Shown here one piece after another: positions 33,686-44,320 of a DNA stretch of 64,000 nt (position 1 is the first letter of the stretch; the number at the start of each line of letters is the position of its first letter). The DNA is from Congeria kusceri (lineage: Eukaryota; Mollusca; Bivalvia; Myida; Dreissenidae). The notes under the pieces are model-generated. The model was not told the DNA's origin, did no database searches, and saw only the letters and a program-made list of their open reading frames with translations. The position numbers and the translations under genes were made by a program. Location: assembly GCA_027627225.1 (NCBI GenBank), contig CM051026.1:7828115-7892114 (forward strand), in the 5' to 3' direction.

Positions 33686-34218
33686 AAGATTGGGCGGATA
33701 GAGTGTTAACTCTGGCTACACCTGCCTTTAGAGATCTACCAGAGCAATTTGGTCAAAGGGAGGCAGTTTCAAAGTTCTGTCAAGGTTGTATTGACAGGGA
33801 AGCGGGAAAACATGCCTGTTTCGAACGACCACGGACCATTCAGCATGCTGTTGATCTGGTACGACAGCATCAGTATGTTACGCAAGTGGTGGACGGTAAA
33901 AAGTCAGCTCGAAAATATGACCAGGAAATTGCGGTCAAGACGGTTCAGTCTCCGGCGGATGTGAAAATAGAGAAATTGGAAAAGGTAATCGAGGCCTTGA
34001 CTAGTAAGTTTGAAGCTAGTTTAGCAGCAAACGGTTCACGAAATAGTAAAGACGCTAAGTTTCCACAGAAGAATTTCAGGTGTTTTCACTGCAATGGCAG
34101 AGGCCATGTGAAAAAGGACTGTAAGGAGTATCAGGAGTTCCTGAAAGCGAAGTCTGATGGGAACAGGGCCGAAAGGAGTTCACAGAAGCCTTTAAACTCC
34201 AAAGGGCCGGTGGCGTAG
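33614..34218 (+). CDS. gag: gag, C-terminal part with CCHC zinc knuckle
   Basis: This continues the capsid homology in the +1-related frame (ESLEDWADRVLTLATPAF is typical of metazoan gypsy gag) and then carries one CCHC knuckle, CFHCNGRGHVKKDC, that binds RNA for packaging. It ends at TAG 34216-34218. There is no ATG of its own near the break, so in this copy it would not be made unless the frame is restored by slippage, or the indel is a sequencing error. It overlaps the pol frame by about 60 bases. Confidence 0.8.
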
Positions 34219-37200
34219 GCCTAGCCCCGCAGCCCGATGTAGATGGAGGCCATTCGTTACCATTGGTTGGCGATGGGCAGCAGGGTACTACCTCACAAAG
34301 GGTGACAGAAACAGAAGGTGAAATGCCGGCTGGCAATTTCATGGCAGCAAGTGGAGCGGAGACAGTAGCAGTCAAGGTCGTGACGGCTGGGTCTTCTTAT
34401 GTGAATATGTTGGTAGGGGATCGCCTGGTTAGGGCTCGGGTAGACTCTGGAGCGGATGTATCTATTCTGTCTTCAGCGGTTTATGACCAGCTTAAGCGGA
34501 AACCAGGCAAGGTCAAGGAGATCAACATGCAGCTTGCTGACAAGAATTCTGTTCTGAAAGGATTTGTGATACAGCCTATACACATACAGTTAGGGAAACA
34601 GTTTTCCAGGGAAGGGATATGTGTAGCACCAATCAGCGACGAGATGTTGCTGGGACATGACCTGCTGCGTCACTTCAAGGCATTGATTGATTTGCACTCA
34701 GACTGCTTATTAGTTAATGGTGAAAGTATCCCTTGGAATACAACATTCAGGGATAAACCAGTGGTAGCCAGAGTTATCATGTCTAAAAGGGCAGTGGTAC
34801 CTCCAAATTCAGTTGTAAGGGTCCCTTGTAGACTGGAGGGAAAGTTGGGTGCATATTACATGGAACCAGTAAATAATTTGCAGGTATTAATGCCAAAAGT
34901 TATTCGGGCAGCTAATGAGGACCCGTTGGTGTGTTTGGTGAACCCATCCGACCAGTTTAAGACCATTAAGAAAGGGGTGGTAGTGGGTAATGCCTATGAA
35001 TTTGAAGAGGTCCTTGATGGCGGCGATCAACAAGGGACGCCTGCTGAAGACATCCAGATACATACCGTTGCGGATGTGGATCACTGCTTAACAGCGGACC
35101 ATAATGGAGATAAGATGGGGATGTCAGGTGCCGGTTCGGGAAGCCAAACCAGAGAACCAGAGACCATGGCAGGTTGCCAGGTTGAGTCGGGTCAGTCAAA
35201 GTCGGAGAAAGAAGTAGTCGTTCCTGACCATCTGCAGGAAGTGTACAAAGCCTCGATAGGGAAGTTGACGGGTGAACAATCCGGGTCACTCGCCAAGTTA
35301 CTATGCGATTACTCAGACGTTTTTGCAAAGGACGAGTTTGATTTGGGAAATTTTACCTCCGTCGAACACACAATAGACACTGGTGACGCCAAACCTATCA
35401 AACAAAGAATGCGGCGAATCCCAGCATGTTTTGCAGGGGAGGAGGAGGCTCATTTGAAGAAAATGTTAGATGCGGGTGTCATTCAGGAAAGTTCTTCGGA
35501 GTGGGCGTCCGCTCCGGTGTTGATACGAAAACGCGATGGGTCTGTCCGGTGGTGTATTGATTACAGAGCATTGAACAATGTCACTGTGAAAGATACGTTT
35601 CTCCTTCCTCTGGTAGAGGACTGTCTCGATGCGTTAGCCGGAAACATCTGGTTCTCCAAGTTGGATGCGAATGCTGCCTATTGGCAGGTGCGAATAAGTC
35701 CGGAGGACAGGAGGAAGACTGCATTCATAACAAAATATGGACTTTATGAACACGTTCGAATGGGGTTTGGGTTGACAAATGCCCCCGCCACGTTTGCAAG
35801 GGTTGTTAACCTTATATTGCGCGGGCTGACGTGGAAAACGGTTTTAGCCTTCCTTGACGATGTGTTAGTCCTGGGAAAGACGTTTAACGAACATTTGAAA
35901 AATCTAGCAGATGCTCTATCTCGCTTCCGCAGCCATGGTTTGAAGCTTAAACCGAAAAAGTGTATTTTCTTCCAACCAGAGGTCGAGTTCCTTGGACGCA
36001 TCGTCAATGGAAAGGATATGTCTTTGTCGAAAAAAGACATACAAACGGTTGCAGACTGGCCAATCCCTACATGTTCTAAGGATGTTGAACGTTTTTTGGG
36101 ATTTGTGAATTATCACCGGTCATTTATACAAGACTTTGCTAGTTTAGCACAGCCCTTGTATGCACTGACCGGCAGGAACCTGTTCAAATGGGGTGAAGAT
36201 CAGCAAAAGATGTTTGAGACGCTACGGGGTACTATGGTTAAAGCGCCCGTGTTAGGACTTCCAAATCACCAAGACCCATATATCCTTGATACTGATGCGT
36301 CAAATACAGCAATAGGTGGTGTACTCAGTAAAGTTCAGGGTGGCGTTGAAAAAGTGATTGCCTACAGTAGTTTCTCATTGACATCTGAACAGAGAAGATA
36401 TTGCACTACTCGGAAAGAGCTGCTGAGTATCGTACGGTTCACTAGGCAGTTCAGATATTACCTGTTAGGTAAAGTCTTTACTGTCCGAAGTGATCACTCA
36501 AGTCTTGCATGGCTGTTGCGCTTTAAAGAGCCACAAGGACAGTTGGCCCGATGGATGGAGGAATTGGCACAGTACCATATGATTGTGCAACACCGGCCCG
36601 GAAGCAAACATGGGAATGCCGACGCGTTGTCACGCCTCCCAGAGTCATTGAGTCCATGTCCCTCTTATGTGACCGGAATAAAACCTGTAGACTTGCCTTG
36701 TGGTGGTTGTCACTACTGCTCTCGTGCACATGATCAGTGGGCGGCATTTTCCGAAGAAGTCGACGACGCCATTGGTCTAGTTGAGCAAGGCAGTTTCCAA
36801 ACGAGGGGTGACCAAACAACGTCTGAACATGAAGAATTAGTGCGCATCGTAGGGGCAGTTTGCTCTAGTACACAGTCAGAGGCCACAGTAGCTGAAAGTG
36901 GCCAGTTCGCCCAGGGTGTCTTCAATCGAACGGAATCTGTCGGTCAGCTTGATTCACATCCCTGGGATCCCGGAGGGCGAGGCGTTCACTCAGTTGTGCC
37001 AGGCGGTGGCAAGAAGGATACAGAAGAAGAAAATCGGGACCAAGGCGATATGGTAACAAGTAATTACTTGCCCAAATGTCAGTTTGACATTGATAATTCT
37101 AAAATTATGGAACAATGTCAAAGTAGTGCTGCTTTTCAGATTTGTGCAAACACCCTTGAAGTGACTTTCTGTGGTAGTGTTAGATTACCTGAAAAGGCAG

Positions 37201-37700
37201 ATGGCGATAATGCATGTTGCTGGGGATTCACATTCAAAGAATTGGAAGAAAAACAAGCTGAAGATGACAATTTGACTTTGTTACTAGCCTTTCTGAGAGA
37301 CGAGACCGAACCAGGTGAGGGTAACCTGTTTCTTTCCAGTCCGGATGCAAAATATTACTGGATTAACAGAGAAATGTTTAGACTTGTGGAGGGTGTTATT
37401 TTTCGCATGAAACCTAACTCGAAGGACTTGGAATTGGTGGTACCCACTGAGTTACAGACCCAAGCTATTGAATGGCATCATGACATACCATCTGCTGGGC
37501 ACCAGGGCGTGGCCAGAACCAAAGCGAAAACCGGCTACTCATCGAGACAGATGCCCCGTACTTTAGGAGGCCTGATCAGCAATTTTCGGCGCCGGCCGAA
37601 GTGGGGGACGTGGCTGCGATGTTGGCGGGACATCGAGGGGTTGCGACGGAGCACATCCTTGAGGTTACTACGAGGAATGCCATTAGCCTTTTCGGTGTGA
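34158..37700 (+). CDS. pol: pol: protease, reverse transcriptase, RNase H, truncated integrase
   Basis: Counting from TTG 34263 as residue 1, the aspartic protease has DSGADVSILS at ~61. The RT has WCIDYRALN, LDANAAYWQ and the catalytic FLDD at ~530-533 (Phe in place of the usual Tyr). RNase H has DTDAS at ~676, the TTRKELL glutamate and the SDHSSL aspartate. It is followed by a long acidic linker and the first half of the integrase H2C2 finger (HHDIPSAGHQG, ~1072). Past ~37534 the sequence is no longer integrase: both cysteines, the DDE core and the C-terminal domain are missing, and this frame runs out of phase through a TatD fragment to a stop at 37700. Translation is expected by -1 frameshifting from gag. 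Confidence 0.9.
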   Translation, partial: WEQGRKEFTEAFKLQRAGGVGLAPQPDVDGGHSLPLVGDGQQGTTSQRVTETEGEMPAGNFMAASGAETVAVKVVTAGSSYVNMLVGDRLVRARVDSGADVSILSSAVYDQLKRKPGKVKEINMQLADKNSVLKGFVIQPIHIQLGKQFSREGICVAPISDEMLLGHDLLRHFKALIDLHSDCLLVNGESIPWNTTFRDKPVVARVIMSKRAVVPPNSVVRVPCRLEGKLGAYYMEPVNNLQVLMPKVIRAANEDPLVCLVNPSDQFKTIKKGVVVGNAYEFEEVLDGGDQQGTPAEDIQIHTVADVDHCLTADHNGDKMGMSGAGSGSQTREPETMAGCQVESGQSKSEKEVVVPDHLQEVYKASIGKLTGEQSGSLAKLLCDYSDVFAKDEFDLGNFTSVEHTIDTGDAKPIKQRMRRIPACFAGEEEAHLKKMLDAGVIQESSSEWASAPVLIRKRDGSVRWCIDYRALNNVTVKDTFLLPLVEDCLDALAGNIWFSKLDANAAYWQVRISPEDRRKTAFITKYGLYEHVRMGFGLTNAPATFARVVNLILRGLTWKTVLAFLDDVLVLGKTFNEHLKNLADALSRFRSHGLKLKPKKCIFFQPEVEFLGRIVNGKDMSLSKKDIQTVADWPIPTCSKDVERFLGFVNYHRSFIQDFASLAQPLYALTGRNLFKWGEDQQKMFETLRGTMVKAPVLGLPNHQDPYILDTDASNTAIGGVLSKVQGGVEKVIAYSSFSLTSEQRRYCTTRKELLSIVRFTRQFRYYLLGKVFTVRSDHSSLAWLLRFKEPQGQLARWMEELAQYHMIVQHRPGSKHGNADALSRLPESLSPCPSYVTGIKPVDLPCGGCHYCSRAHDQWAAFSEEVDDAIGLVEQGSFQTRGDQTTSEHEELVRIVGAVCSSTQSEATVAESGQFAQGVFNRTESVGQLDSHPWDPGGRGVHSVVPGGGKKDTEEENRDQGDMVTSNYLPKCQFDIDNSKIMEQCQSSAAFQICANTLEVTFCGSVRLPEKADGDNACCWGFTFKELEEKQAEDDNLTLLLAFLRDETEPGEGNLFLSSPDAKYYWINREMFRLVEGVIFRMKPNSKDLELVVPTELQTQAIEWHHDIPSAGHQGVARTKAKTGYSSRQMPRTLGGLISNFRRRPKWGTWLRCWRDIEGLRRSTSLRLLRGMPLAFSV
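34191..34197 (+). promoter_or_regulatory. -1 ribosomal frameshift site, T TTA AAC
   Basis: In the gag frame the codons are CCT TTA AAC, so the heptamer T_TTA_AAC is in register for simultaneous -1 slippage. The pol frame is the -1 frame and is open from 34158. GC-rich sequence (GGGCCGGTGGCG...GGCCTAGCCC) follows seven bases later and could form the stimulatory stem. The heptamer is seen; its function is inferred from its register and known retroviral practice. Confidence 0.75.
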
Positions 37701-37726
37701 TCCCCATGGAGCGGGTTGCCCCGTAG
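37533..37726 (+). pseudogene. captured C-terminus of a TatD-family DNase
   Basis: In the frame starting CTA at 37535 the sequence reads LLIETDAPYF, the TatD signature carrying a metal-binding Asp. It continues with SAPAEVGDVAAMLAGHRGV and HILEVTTRNAISLFGV, the final two helices of TatD DNases (…PxxxxxVAxxxAxxRG…xxxTTxNAxxLFGI), and then stops at TAG 37724-37726, the natural place for this family to end. The N-terminal TIM-barrel residues are absent. It is in a different frame from pol and directly joins the integrase zinc region at about 37530. The likely source is a host mRNA or gene joined to the element by template switching during reverse transcription; the host copy is not in this window. 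Confidence 0.85.
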
Positions 37727-37906
37727 ATCAACCTTGGCAATGGTTGGCCTTTTATGTATGCCAGTTTGGCACGAAGATTTGCTAAACCCGGATGAATGGC
37801 AGTTTGCCATTGAGGGCAGTTGTGTGCTTGCTCGTTATCAGCACATTTGCCGTCCTCGGTATGTTGGAATGATTAACGGCGGTTCCAAGAAGCGGTCCTC
37901 AACAAT
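37727..37906 (+). other. unassigned sequence before the polypurine tract
   Basis: One frame stays open across it (GLLCMPVWHEDLLNPDEW…) and reads into the LTR, but it matches neither gypsy integrase C-termini nor anything I know. It may be the 3' UTR of the captured TatD transcript or remaining element sequence. Confidence 0.4.
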
Positions 37907-37920
37907 AAAGACGGGGGGAG
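37907..37920 (+). promoter_or_regulatory. polypurine tract
   Basis: AAAGACGGGGGGAG abuts the 3' LTR and is the expected plus-strand primer site. Confidence 0.85.
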
Positions 37921-38167
37921 TGTTGTGGCGGACACGCGCGAATTGTTACGGCGCATGCGTGTGTGGCGAGCAGAACCGGTTGAAACGAGTAGAGATTGGG
38001 CCGCGAGACGTCGAGAAGCCAAACGAACTTTCTTTGTATTCCAAATTGTTATTTTGGTTAATAAATCATTGTTACGGGTACAAGTGTCGATTTTATCATA
38101 CGATCCGGGGAAAATACAACATTGGCGACGAGGATGAGATACAACATACAACATACAAAATACAACA
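37921..38167 (+). repeat. 3' LTR
   Basis: TGTTGTGG...TACAACA, with no difference from the 5' LTR that I can see. It includes one 46-bp unit with the primer-site copy (38123), showing that the expansion was already copied into both LTRs. Confidence 0.95.
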
Positions 38168-38171
38168 GGGT
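38168..38171. repeat. target-site duplication, right (GGGT)
   Basis: Matches 31268-31271. Confidence 0.85.
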
Positions 38172-39390
38172 ACAAACTGTAGTAAGTTTTCCATTATAAA
38201 TAGTGGAAAAAGATAATTGTACAAGTCTTACATTAAGGACCAAAACGGCTTCAAAAGGCTTTCCAATCAACAAATTTGCGCAGAAACAATGTAGCGTGCC
38301 AGAAAAAAGTGGTTGCGGAATAACTTCTTTATAAAGAGCTTAAAGTAACAACAACTCAATAAGGTTAAAAATCACCAATACTAAACGATTTAGATGTGGC
38401 AATCACGGTGTATATGGTCACTGTATACTGATGTAATACAACTACGTTACTTTTATAATGGATGAATGGGCACCGCATACTTATGGACAAAAAACGCAGA
38501 GTGCAGTGCAAGAAAATGTTAATTTCTCTGGGTTTTTATCATTGTCTGACAATAATTTTAGTTTTAAGGAACACAGTGGATATCGCTACTAAATATTCTT
38601 GCAACATATTTTCCTGAAATTCGCCCCACGTCATAGGCAAAGTGAAAAAGTGTCCATTTCTTTATTTCACAAAGTGAATTTTCATATATATATTCAGATT
38701 TCTCTTCCATTTTGGCTATAATTGGTGTGATATAAGCTCATTTAAGTTTCTGTAATCTTATCATTGTGTCTTTATTGAAAATATACGTCTGAAACTATTA
38801 ACTTTATATTGATACTTAAGGTTTAAATGCGAATTATGCATATCATTCAATACAGATACTTGTTTTTGACCGAGATCTACACCATGCTAGCACTATTTTA
38901 CTAAAATTAAACGTTCCTGTGTGTCTTTAATCATATTTTGTTCCGTGCAACTCGTGGTTTTATCATAGAGTATATGGATTGTTAAATATTTGAATTTAAA
39001 TAAGGTATATCTTGCCTTTTCAACAACTTTTTCCACTAAGTATACTGTGCATTCCAGTATTATTTCAGCAGTATGAGGTCACCGTGACAATACATACCTC
39101 TGGCTTTGTGCATGTTGCGTTCACCAATCGAGTAATGGCAACAAGAAACACTGCCAGATCCTCTCCGTGCATAGTGAATAAGGAACCCTGTACCTGCCAT
39201 GGTGAAATACGACTGCTGAAACCAAGATACAGCATAAATACACATTAAATTACATACAAGAAGTTTTGTGAAATACATAAATTCTGTATGTTTTGATATG
39301 TAGAAAAACCCTTGTCAGTAACTGCAAATGAGTATTCACCAGATAAAACATGTTTAGTGAATGTTATTTAAGGCAGTTCCAACTATCTTG
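38172..39390. other. no gene seen
   Basis: AT-rich. The open frames at 39012-39278 on both strands overlap one GC-richer patch with no recognisable protein. Confidence 0.5.
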
Positions 39391-39396
39391 CTGTTG

Positions 39397-39475
39397 GGCT
39401 AGATCTTTGGCTCTTTAAAGTATCTGCCTCTCACGCTGTAGACCTGGGTTCAATCCCCCAAACATGTTCAGGGTT
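39397..39475 (+). repeat. tRNA-like SINE fragment
   Basis: CTGCCTCTCACGCTGTAGAC followed by CTGGGTTCAATCCCCCAA looks like an anticodon arm and an intact B box (GGTTCAATCC). The A-box region is weak. A body of about 40 bp follows (GTGACCGTCCGGG). It is likely a truncated tRNA-derived SINE. Confidence 0.4.
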
Positions 39476-39499
39476 TTATATCTGTGACCGTCCGGGTTT

Positions 39500-40332
39500 T
39501 TGGGAAAGTTAGCCATTTATTTTTAATAATTTATAGAAAAACATAGACAGACAAAATTAACATCACATACTGTTTCAATCTTTATTCATGAGTTTGATAC
39601 ACAAAAAACTAATCGAATTCAAGGTTAAATTACAAAGCAATCAACTGTCAAAATACGACTGTATTGTAACCACCATCTTGGAATCAAAGGTCAATTTTCG
39701 TGACAGAAGGTCAATATTTTGCAGAACTATTTTAAATGTTTTCACTTAATTTTAGATTGGTACATACTGCAAACTCTTAAACAACAAACAGGGCATAAAA
39801 TGTTTCTGAAAATTGTTAAAAATTATACAATTATTGACTACGAAGCAAGTGAGATGATCTATTATGTAGAACATAAACAATGAATGAAAAATCATGTATT
39901 TAATCAAATAAGTCACATTACCCGAAAATTATACATAATAAGTATGCATACACCTATGGTCAAGTAATTAAGTCATACATGAAACATATAATGAAATTGA
40001 AGTGTCCATTTCAGTTCAAAAGAAAACAAACAAAATTAATCTTGACATTTCGGCACTGAAAAGGAAATGTTAATAGGTTTTCAAGAATTTTGTGCAGATC
40101 TAATACGTTTTAAACTGTGCGCTAGGAACCAAGATTGAACTTGCTCATTTTCAGGAAATACTATTTTAGGTCATTTCATATGAGCTTAATTCTATTTTTA
40201 GCCCACTGAACATCAGTTTAGGACAGTGAATATGACATTTATTTTTGCTCGCCGATAGCTGTCTGGACCAATCGGAGAATGTATATTTATAAACTCTAAT
40301 TGGGTGTAGTCGCGGTACGGATGGTGTCGCAG
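39500..40332. other. no gene seen
   Basis: AT-rich. A CCAAT (40269) and a TATATTTATAAA (about 40282) lie close together, but no transcript start or frame follows, so no promoter is called. Confidence 0.45.
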
Positions 40333-40335
40333 TAA

Positions 40336-40672
40336 GGCGTAAAAAAAAAGTTTGTTTCAGGTAACATGCCCAAAAAAATTAGGGTAGGTAGGTCGGGATT
40401 TTTTATTATTATTTTTTTTTTTTTTGGTAAATGGTCTACTTGAAGATTCTAAAACTGAATAAATATTCAAAACAGATCAATAATATCATTAAACATTGTT
40501 TATAAGTGGATACTATCAAAACAAAACACTTATTTATCCAAAACACATTTAATTATTGAAAAAGGTAAATAAAACAAAAATCAATCTGACAAACCCAATA
40601 AAATGTTCTAGGGTCGGGGCATTTTTTTAGGGTAGGTCGGGTTACCTGAAACAAACATATTTTTTTTACGCC
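40336..40672. mobile_element. MITE, 337 bp, TAA target duplication
   Basis: Terminal inverted repeats begin GGCGTAAAAAAAA and continue to GTTTGTTTCAGGTAAC and TAGGGTAGGTCGGG on both arms. TAA flanks both ends (40333-40335 and 40673-40675). A 3-bp TWA target suggests PIF/Harbinger ancestry. It contains no coding sequence. Confidence 0.75.
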
Positions 40673-40675
40673 TAA

Positions 40676-43600
40676 TCGATAAACGTCATCTAGAGGACAA
40701 TTATTGTAATCAAAACCACCCTGTTTTTCCAGTCTCGGTTTCTAATCATGAAAACTATCTGAAAATGCATAGCATATTGCTAGGTACAATTTGTTCTGTA
40801 AAAACTTGCTTATATAAAGCATTTCTGCTAAGAGTCTCAACTGATTTTATTTAATAATTCAATAAGATATTGTTTTTTACTCTCTCGTCTGTGCCAAAGT
40901 AGTAGGCGTAGTTCCCCGTGGGTTTTGTACACAAGTTATTTTCTTCCTGGTTATATTGCACACTTTATTTTTCAAAATTTGAAAGGATTGCTCCCCTTGT
41001 TACTGATTACCGCGACTCTGTCGTGCAAGTTGTCAAATTTAACTTATAGACAGTGTTGTGTGGTTTGGTGTTTTGCACGATTCCAGATGAAACAATTGTT
41101 TATTTGTTGGTTGTATGTGGAAGACATTTTTACACCTTATAATCATTTATTTAAAGTTGTAAGTGTTTTCTTTCCATTTTGGTTATTCAACAAATCGTTA
41201 GTACAGTGACTCCATCGGAACACAGAATAGGTCATATAATAATGTTTTTTACCGTTTTATCAGACCTTAGTGTCATCAAGACTGTAAATGTGAAAATATG
41301 TGAAAATGTGCCTTATCAAATAATAGTGGGTCAGCTGACAATCACGTGATATGTGAAAGCCTTAAGCAGGAATCAATGGCGGTTTCCTACCCATTTTTCA
41401 GTTTTAAATAGACTTTATGAATACCGCCTAATTTTATGACATCATGGTAACTCTCAAATAACATTGTAAACAAAATTAGGATTATAACGCAAACATGTCA
41501 GTCGACATAACATGATAACAAATCAACCCAGTGACTAAGAAAGGATTTTTCCATATGAGAAATTTCCCATCTCCACAAAAATCTATAAGCTTTTTAAAAA
41601 AATATATGGGATTTTCTCTGTTTTTATGGGATTTACAGCAATTCTATTTTGTGAAGGTCTATTACTTTTAATCGAGAACAATACACAACGTAGAGACGCT
41701 TGCGCTTCCACTTCAAGGTGTAATGAGTGTCTGTTGATATTAAATGTTGAATCAACCGAACTATTTTTATGGATCAAATCTCAATTCTAGTGTCAAAACT
41801 GCAAACCACACTGAGCATTGTGTATTGTAGAAGCGTTTTTCATTTCTTACTAAAAAAGTTCGGTGCAACGTAAAATTGCATTGGTGAACATTTCTTTGCG
41901 ATTTGTCTCAATTTTATGCGCAAATATTGCATTTCATATGGGTTTCCCCAGTCACTGTAAACCAGACAATAAATGGATCTCTGTTGGTAAGGTTTTACAG
42001 AAAACTACAGTCATCTCAAAAAGCTGCCAAATGTGATTGTCACCAAAATGAATTGGGATACATACCGGTATTAATCACACAAGTGGCATATCATCAACAT
42101 GTGACAGAAAAGGGCACACAGTCATTTCAGGTTTTCGACATTGACACATAATTAGCATTGATGGAACGGAATGTGTTTTGTTAATTTTCAACGTTTTATT
42201 TTTAAGAAACTGTTATAAATGACAATTAGTACCTTTAAGTAAGTTGTTACGTCAAATTCTTTATTTCTTCAAACTTGCCTATCAAAATATCCGCCATTGT
42301 GGTGTACTTGATTTGGACAACAACAACAACAACAACACTGAAGAGCGGAAAGGGCTTCTATCAACCTAAAGGAACTTGCAATGATGTACAGGCTATATAT
42401 AATAATCATTTAAATTTAAAAATACTAATTTAAAATAAAAACAGATATTCATGTGCATGTTTTTATATCAATATCTTCAAATTATTATGTTTATTTTCGC
42501 AACAGTCTTTCCAAACGTAATTTTGGGACTCTTTCCGTACAAAGGAGCTCTTTTTTGCTATTCAGTCAAACGGTAACCGATTAGCATGGGATATTCAACA
42601 CTATTTTTGTTGACGTTTCGCCCCTAAGACGTTTCGTTCACCTGACCTTTCGTCCCTAGAACGTTTCCACCAAAACAAATTCACCCCCATTTGCACTTAC
42701 ATTGTATTAATGAATTAAAAATATGCAGAAAACAATATGATGAGGCTTTATATCGTATTTTGGTATTACAACTTTTTTAAAGCCATAGAATATAATTCAA
42801 TACATTTTAAATTGACATTAATTCTAATAAACTGTAATGACGGTTATTCGACTGAAAACTGTTTCTTATTTACGAAAGGCATTTTATAATGTCTATGTTC
42901 GAAACGGTTGGTGCGAACGGAGTATACACTGATTACCGAGGTACATGATGATTTACTCCAAAGGCATCAACAGCTATTGTATGCAGATAAAAAGTTACCA
43001 AAACGTTATTATTTTACCGATTTCAATCCGTGTTTTTTTTGTATTTTGATCGATAAGATGTCCACAAAGACGATTTCTGCAAAGTTTTATTTTATTAACA
43101 TATTTCTGGACTGCTGCTTTAATACGTAATACCTTATTACAGAAGTATTATATCCTAGTATGTGAATTTAATGATGTTGGTTTGTTGACAAGATTATACA
43201 AGCAGCATAACCGCAAACATGTTGATATCAGAGTATTTGTATCTGTTAAATAAAAGCTTAATGAAGAAAATTTAAAATACAAACACCTAATTTATCCACT
43301 TATATCTTCTTCTTTTTTTCAGAATGTTTAATAACTATATACATTGCAGTTATTTTATTTTTTAGACATACAACAGTTGACCTACATTTTATATCAGATC
43401 AGGACCACGTTTTTGGGGGGCCGCCATTTAATACACATTTCCTATTGATATTCCTATGGAGCTCACGGAGCAACAAAATATCAAAACTGTACGTGAAATC
43501 TATTTGGTGTGGGTTAGTGTATAATGCAAAATCAATAAAATTAATTTGTCTATAATATATGGGTAGTTAAAATTGACTAGACTGATTTGTGTTCATACAA

Positions 43601-43968
43601 ACAAATTCAGTTAATTTTTAATTCCCTTAATATAGCCATAATATCTATTTGCAACCACATTTTAATAAATATTGGGATTCGTTTAATGCGATATCGAAAG
43701 GACACATGACACTGTACCTCGTCATTATATATGGGTCAATTTCATGCATTTAACATTCACGTTAAACGTCTATATGATTTAAAGTAATGCAGTGTTCAAT
43801 TTGATTGTTTATTCAACATAAAACTGATCCAATACAGATGCACATGCCACGATTTCTACTACCAATCTACTTCGACTGCTTCTAGTGCAGCCTAAATTCC
43901 AAGTAAAAGTGCTCGTTGGCGCAAAATTGTGGTAAAAAATCCCCCTTAAACATTCGTCCGTACAGTTA
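40676..43968. other. no clear gene
   Basis: AT-rich. A (AAC)n run is at about 42320. A dispersed phrase (GACGTTTCGCCCCTAAGACG with CGTTTCGTTCACC) lies at 42613-42675. The short open frames look random. Confidence 0.5.
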
Positions 43969-44320
43969 GGCAAAAAAATAAATGGTTGGTTTCCGCTTAC
44001 ATCTCCGAAAAAAACCTAGGAGGGGAGGTAAAATGTATTTTTTTCTTTAACTTTTTTTTATTGCCGCTTATTAACCACACAGTTTAAGTATATTGGGGTG
44101 CATATAAAATGTTTCAACGCCTCAAAACAAAGAACTGTACCTTAACTATAAAAAAGGTAATAGAAAAAGATATTTCTGAAAAGAAACTTATAATATAAGC
44201 GAAAACTGCTATTTTTCCCCGAAAATCAGAAAAAAAAGTTACTGATTGATAGGCAAAAAAACGTGTCGGGTCGACGGAAAAAATTAGGGGGGAAAGCGGA
44301 AACAAACAATTTTTTACGCC
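43969..44320. mobile_element. MITE-like element related to 40336-40672
   Basis: Left GGCAAAAAAATAAATGGTTG and right (reverse complement) GGCGTAAAAAATTGTTTGTT, then TTTCCGCTT on both arms, form inverted ends. TTA lies outside on the left and TAA on the right. It is more diverged than its relative, but the GGC + poly-A + GTTT end plan is the same. Confidence 0.55.

Larger units (their letters stand above)
31272..38167 (+). mobile_element. Ty3/gypsy-type LTR retrotransposon with captured TatD fragment
   Basis: A 6,896-bp element bounded by direct 247-bp LTRs that begin TGTTGTGG and end TACAACA, flanked by GGGT duplications. Order: 5' LTR, tRNA-Ser-type primer site, ~0.9-kb leader, gag, pol (protease, RT, RNase H, start of the integrase zinc-binding region), a TatD DNase C-terminal fragment, polypurine tract, 3' LTR. 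The two LTRs read as identical, so insertion is recent. The copy cannot be autonomous because gag is frameshifted and the integrase core is absent; it must have been mobilised with proteins from another copy. It is visibly more GC-rich than its flanks. Confidence 0.95.

Noticed and set aside
32446..37810. Minus-strand open frames across gag and pol (60-120 codons)
   Set aside because: Shadows of the plus-strand gag/pol coding sequence; none has motifs of its own.
40260..40300. CCAAT plus TATA-like pair resembling a core promoter
   Set aside because: Such motifs are expected by chance in AT-rich DNA and no transcript unit follows.
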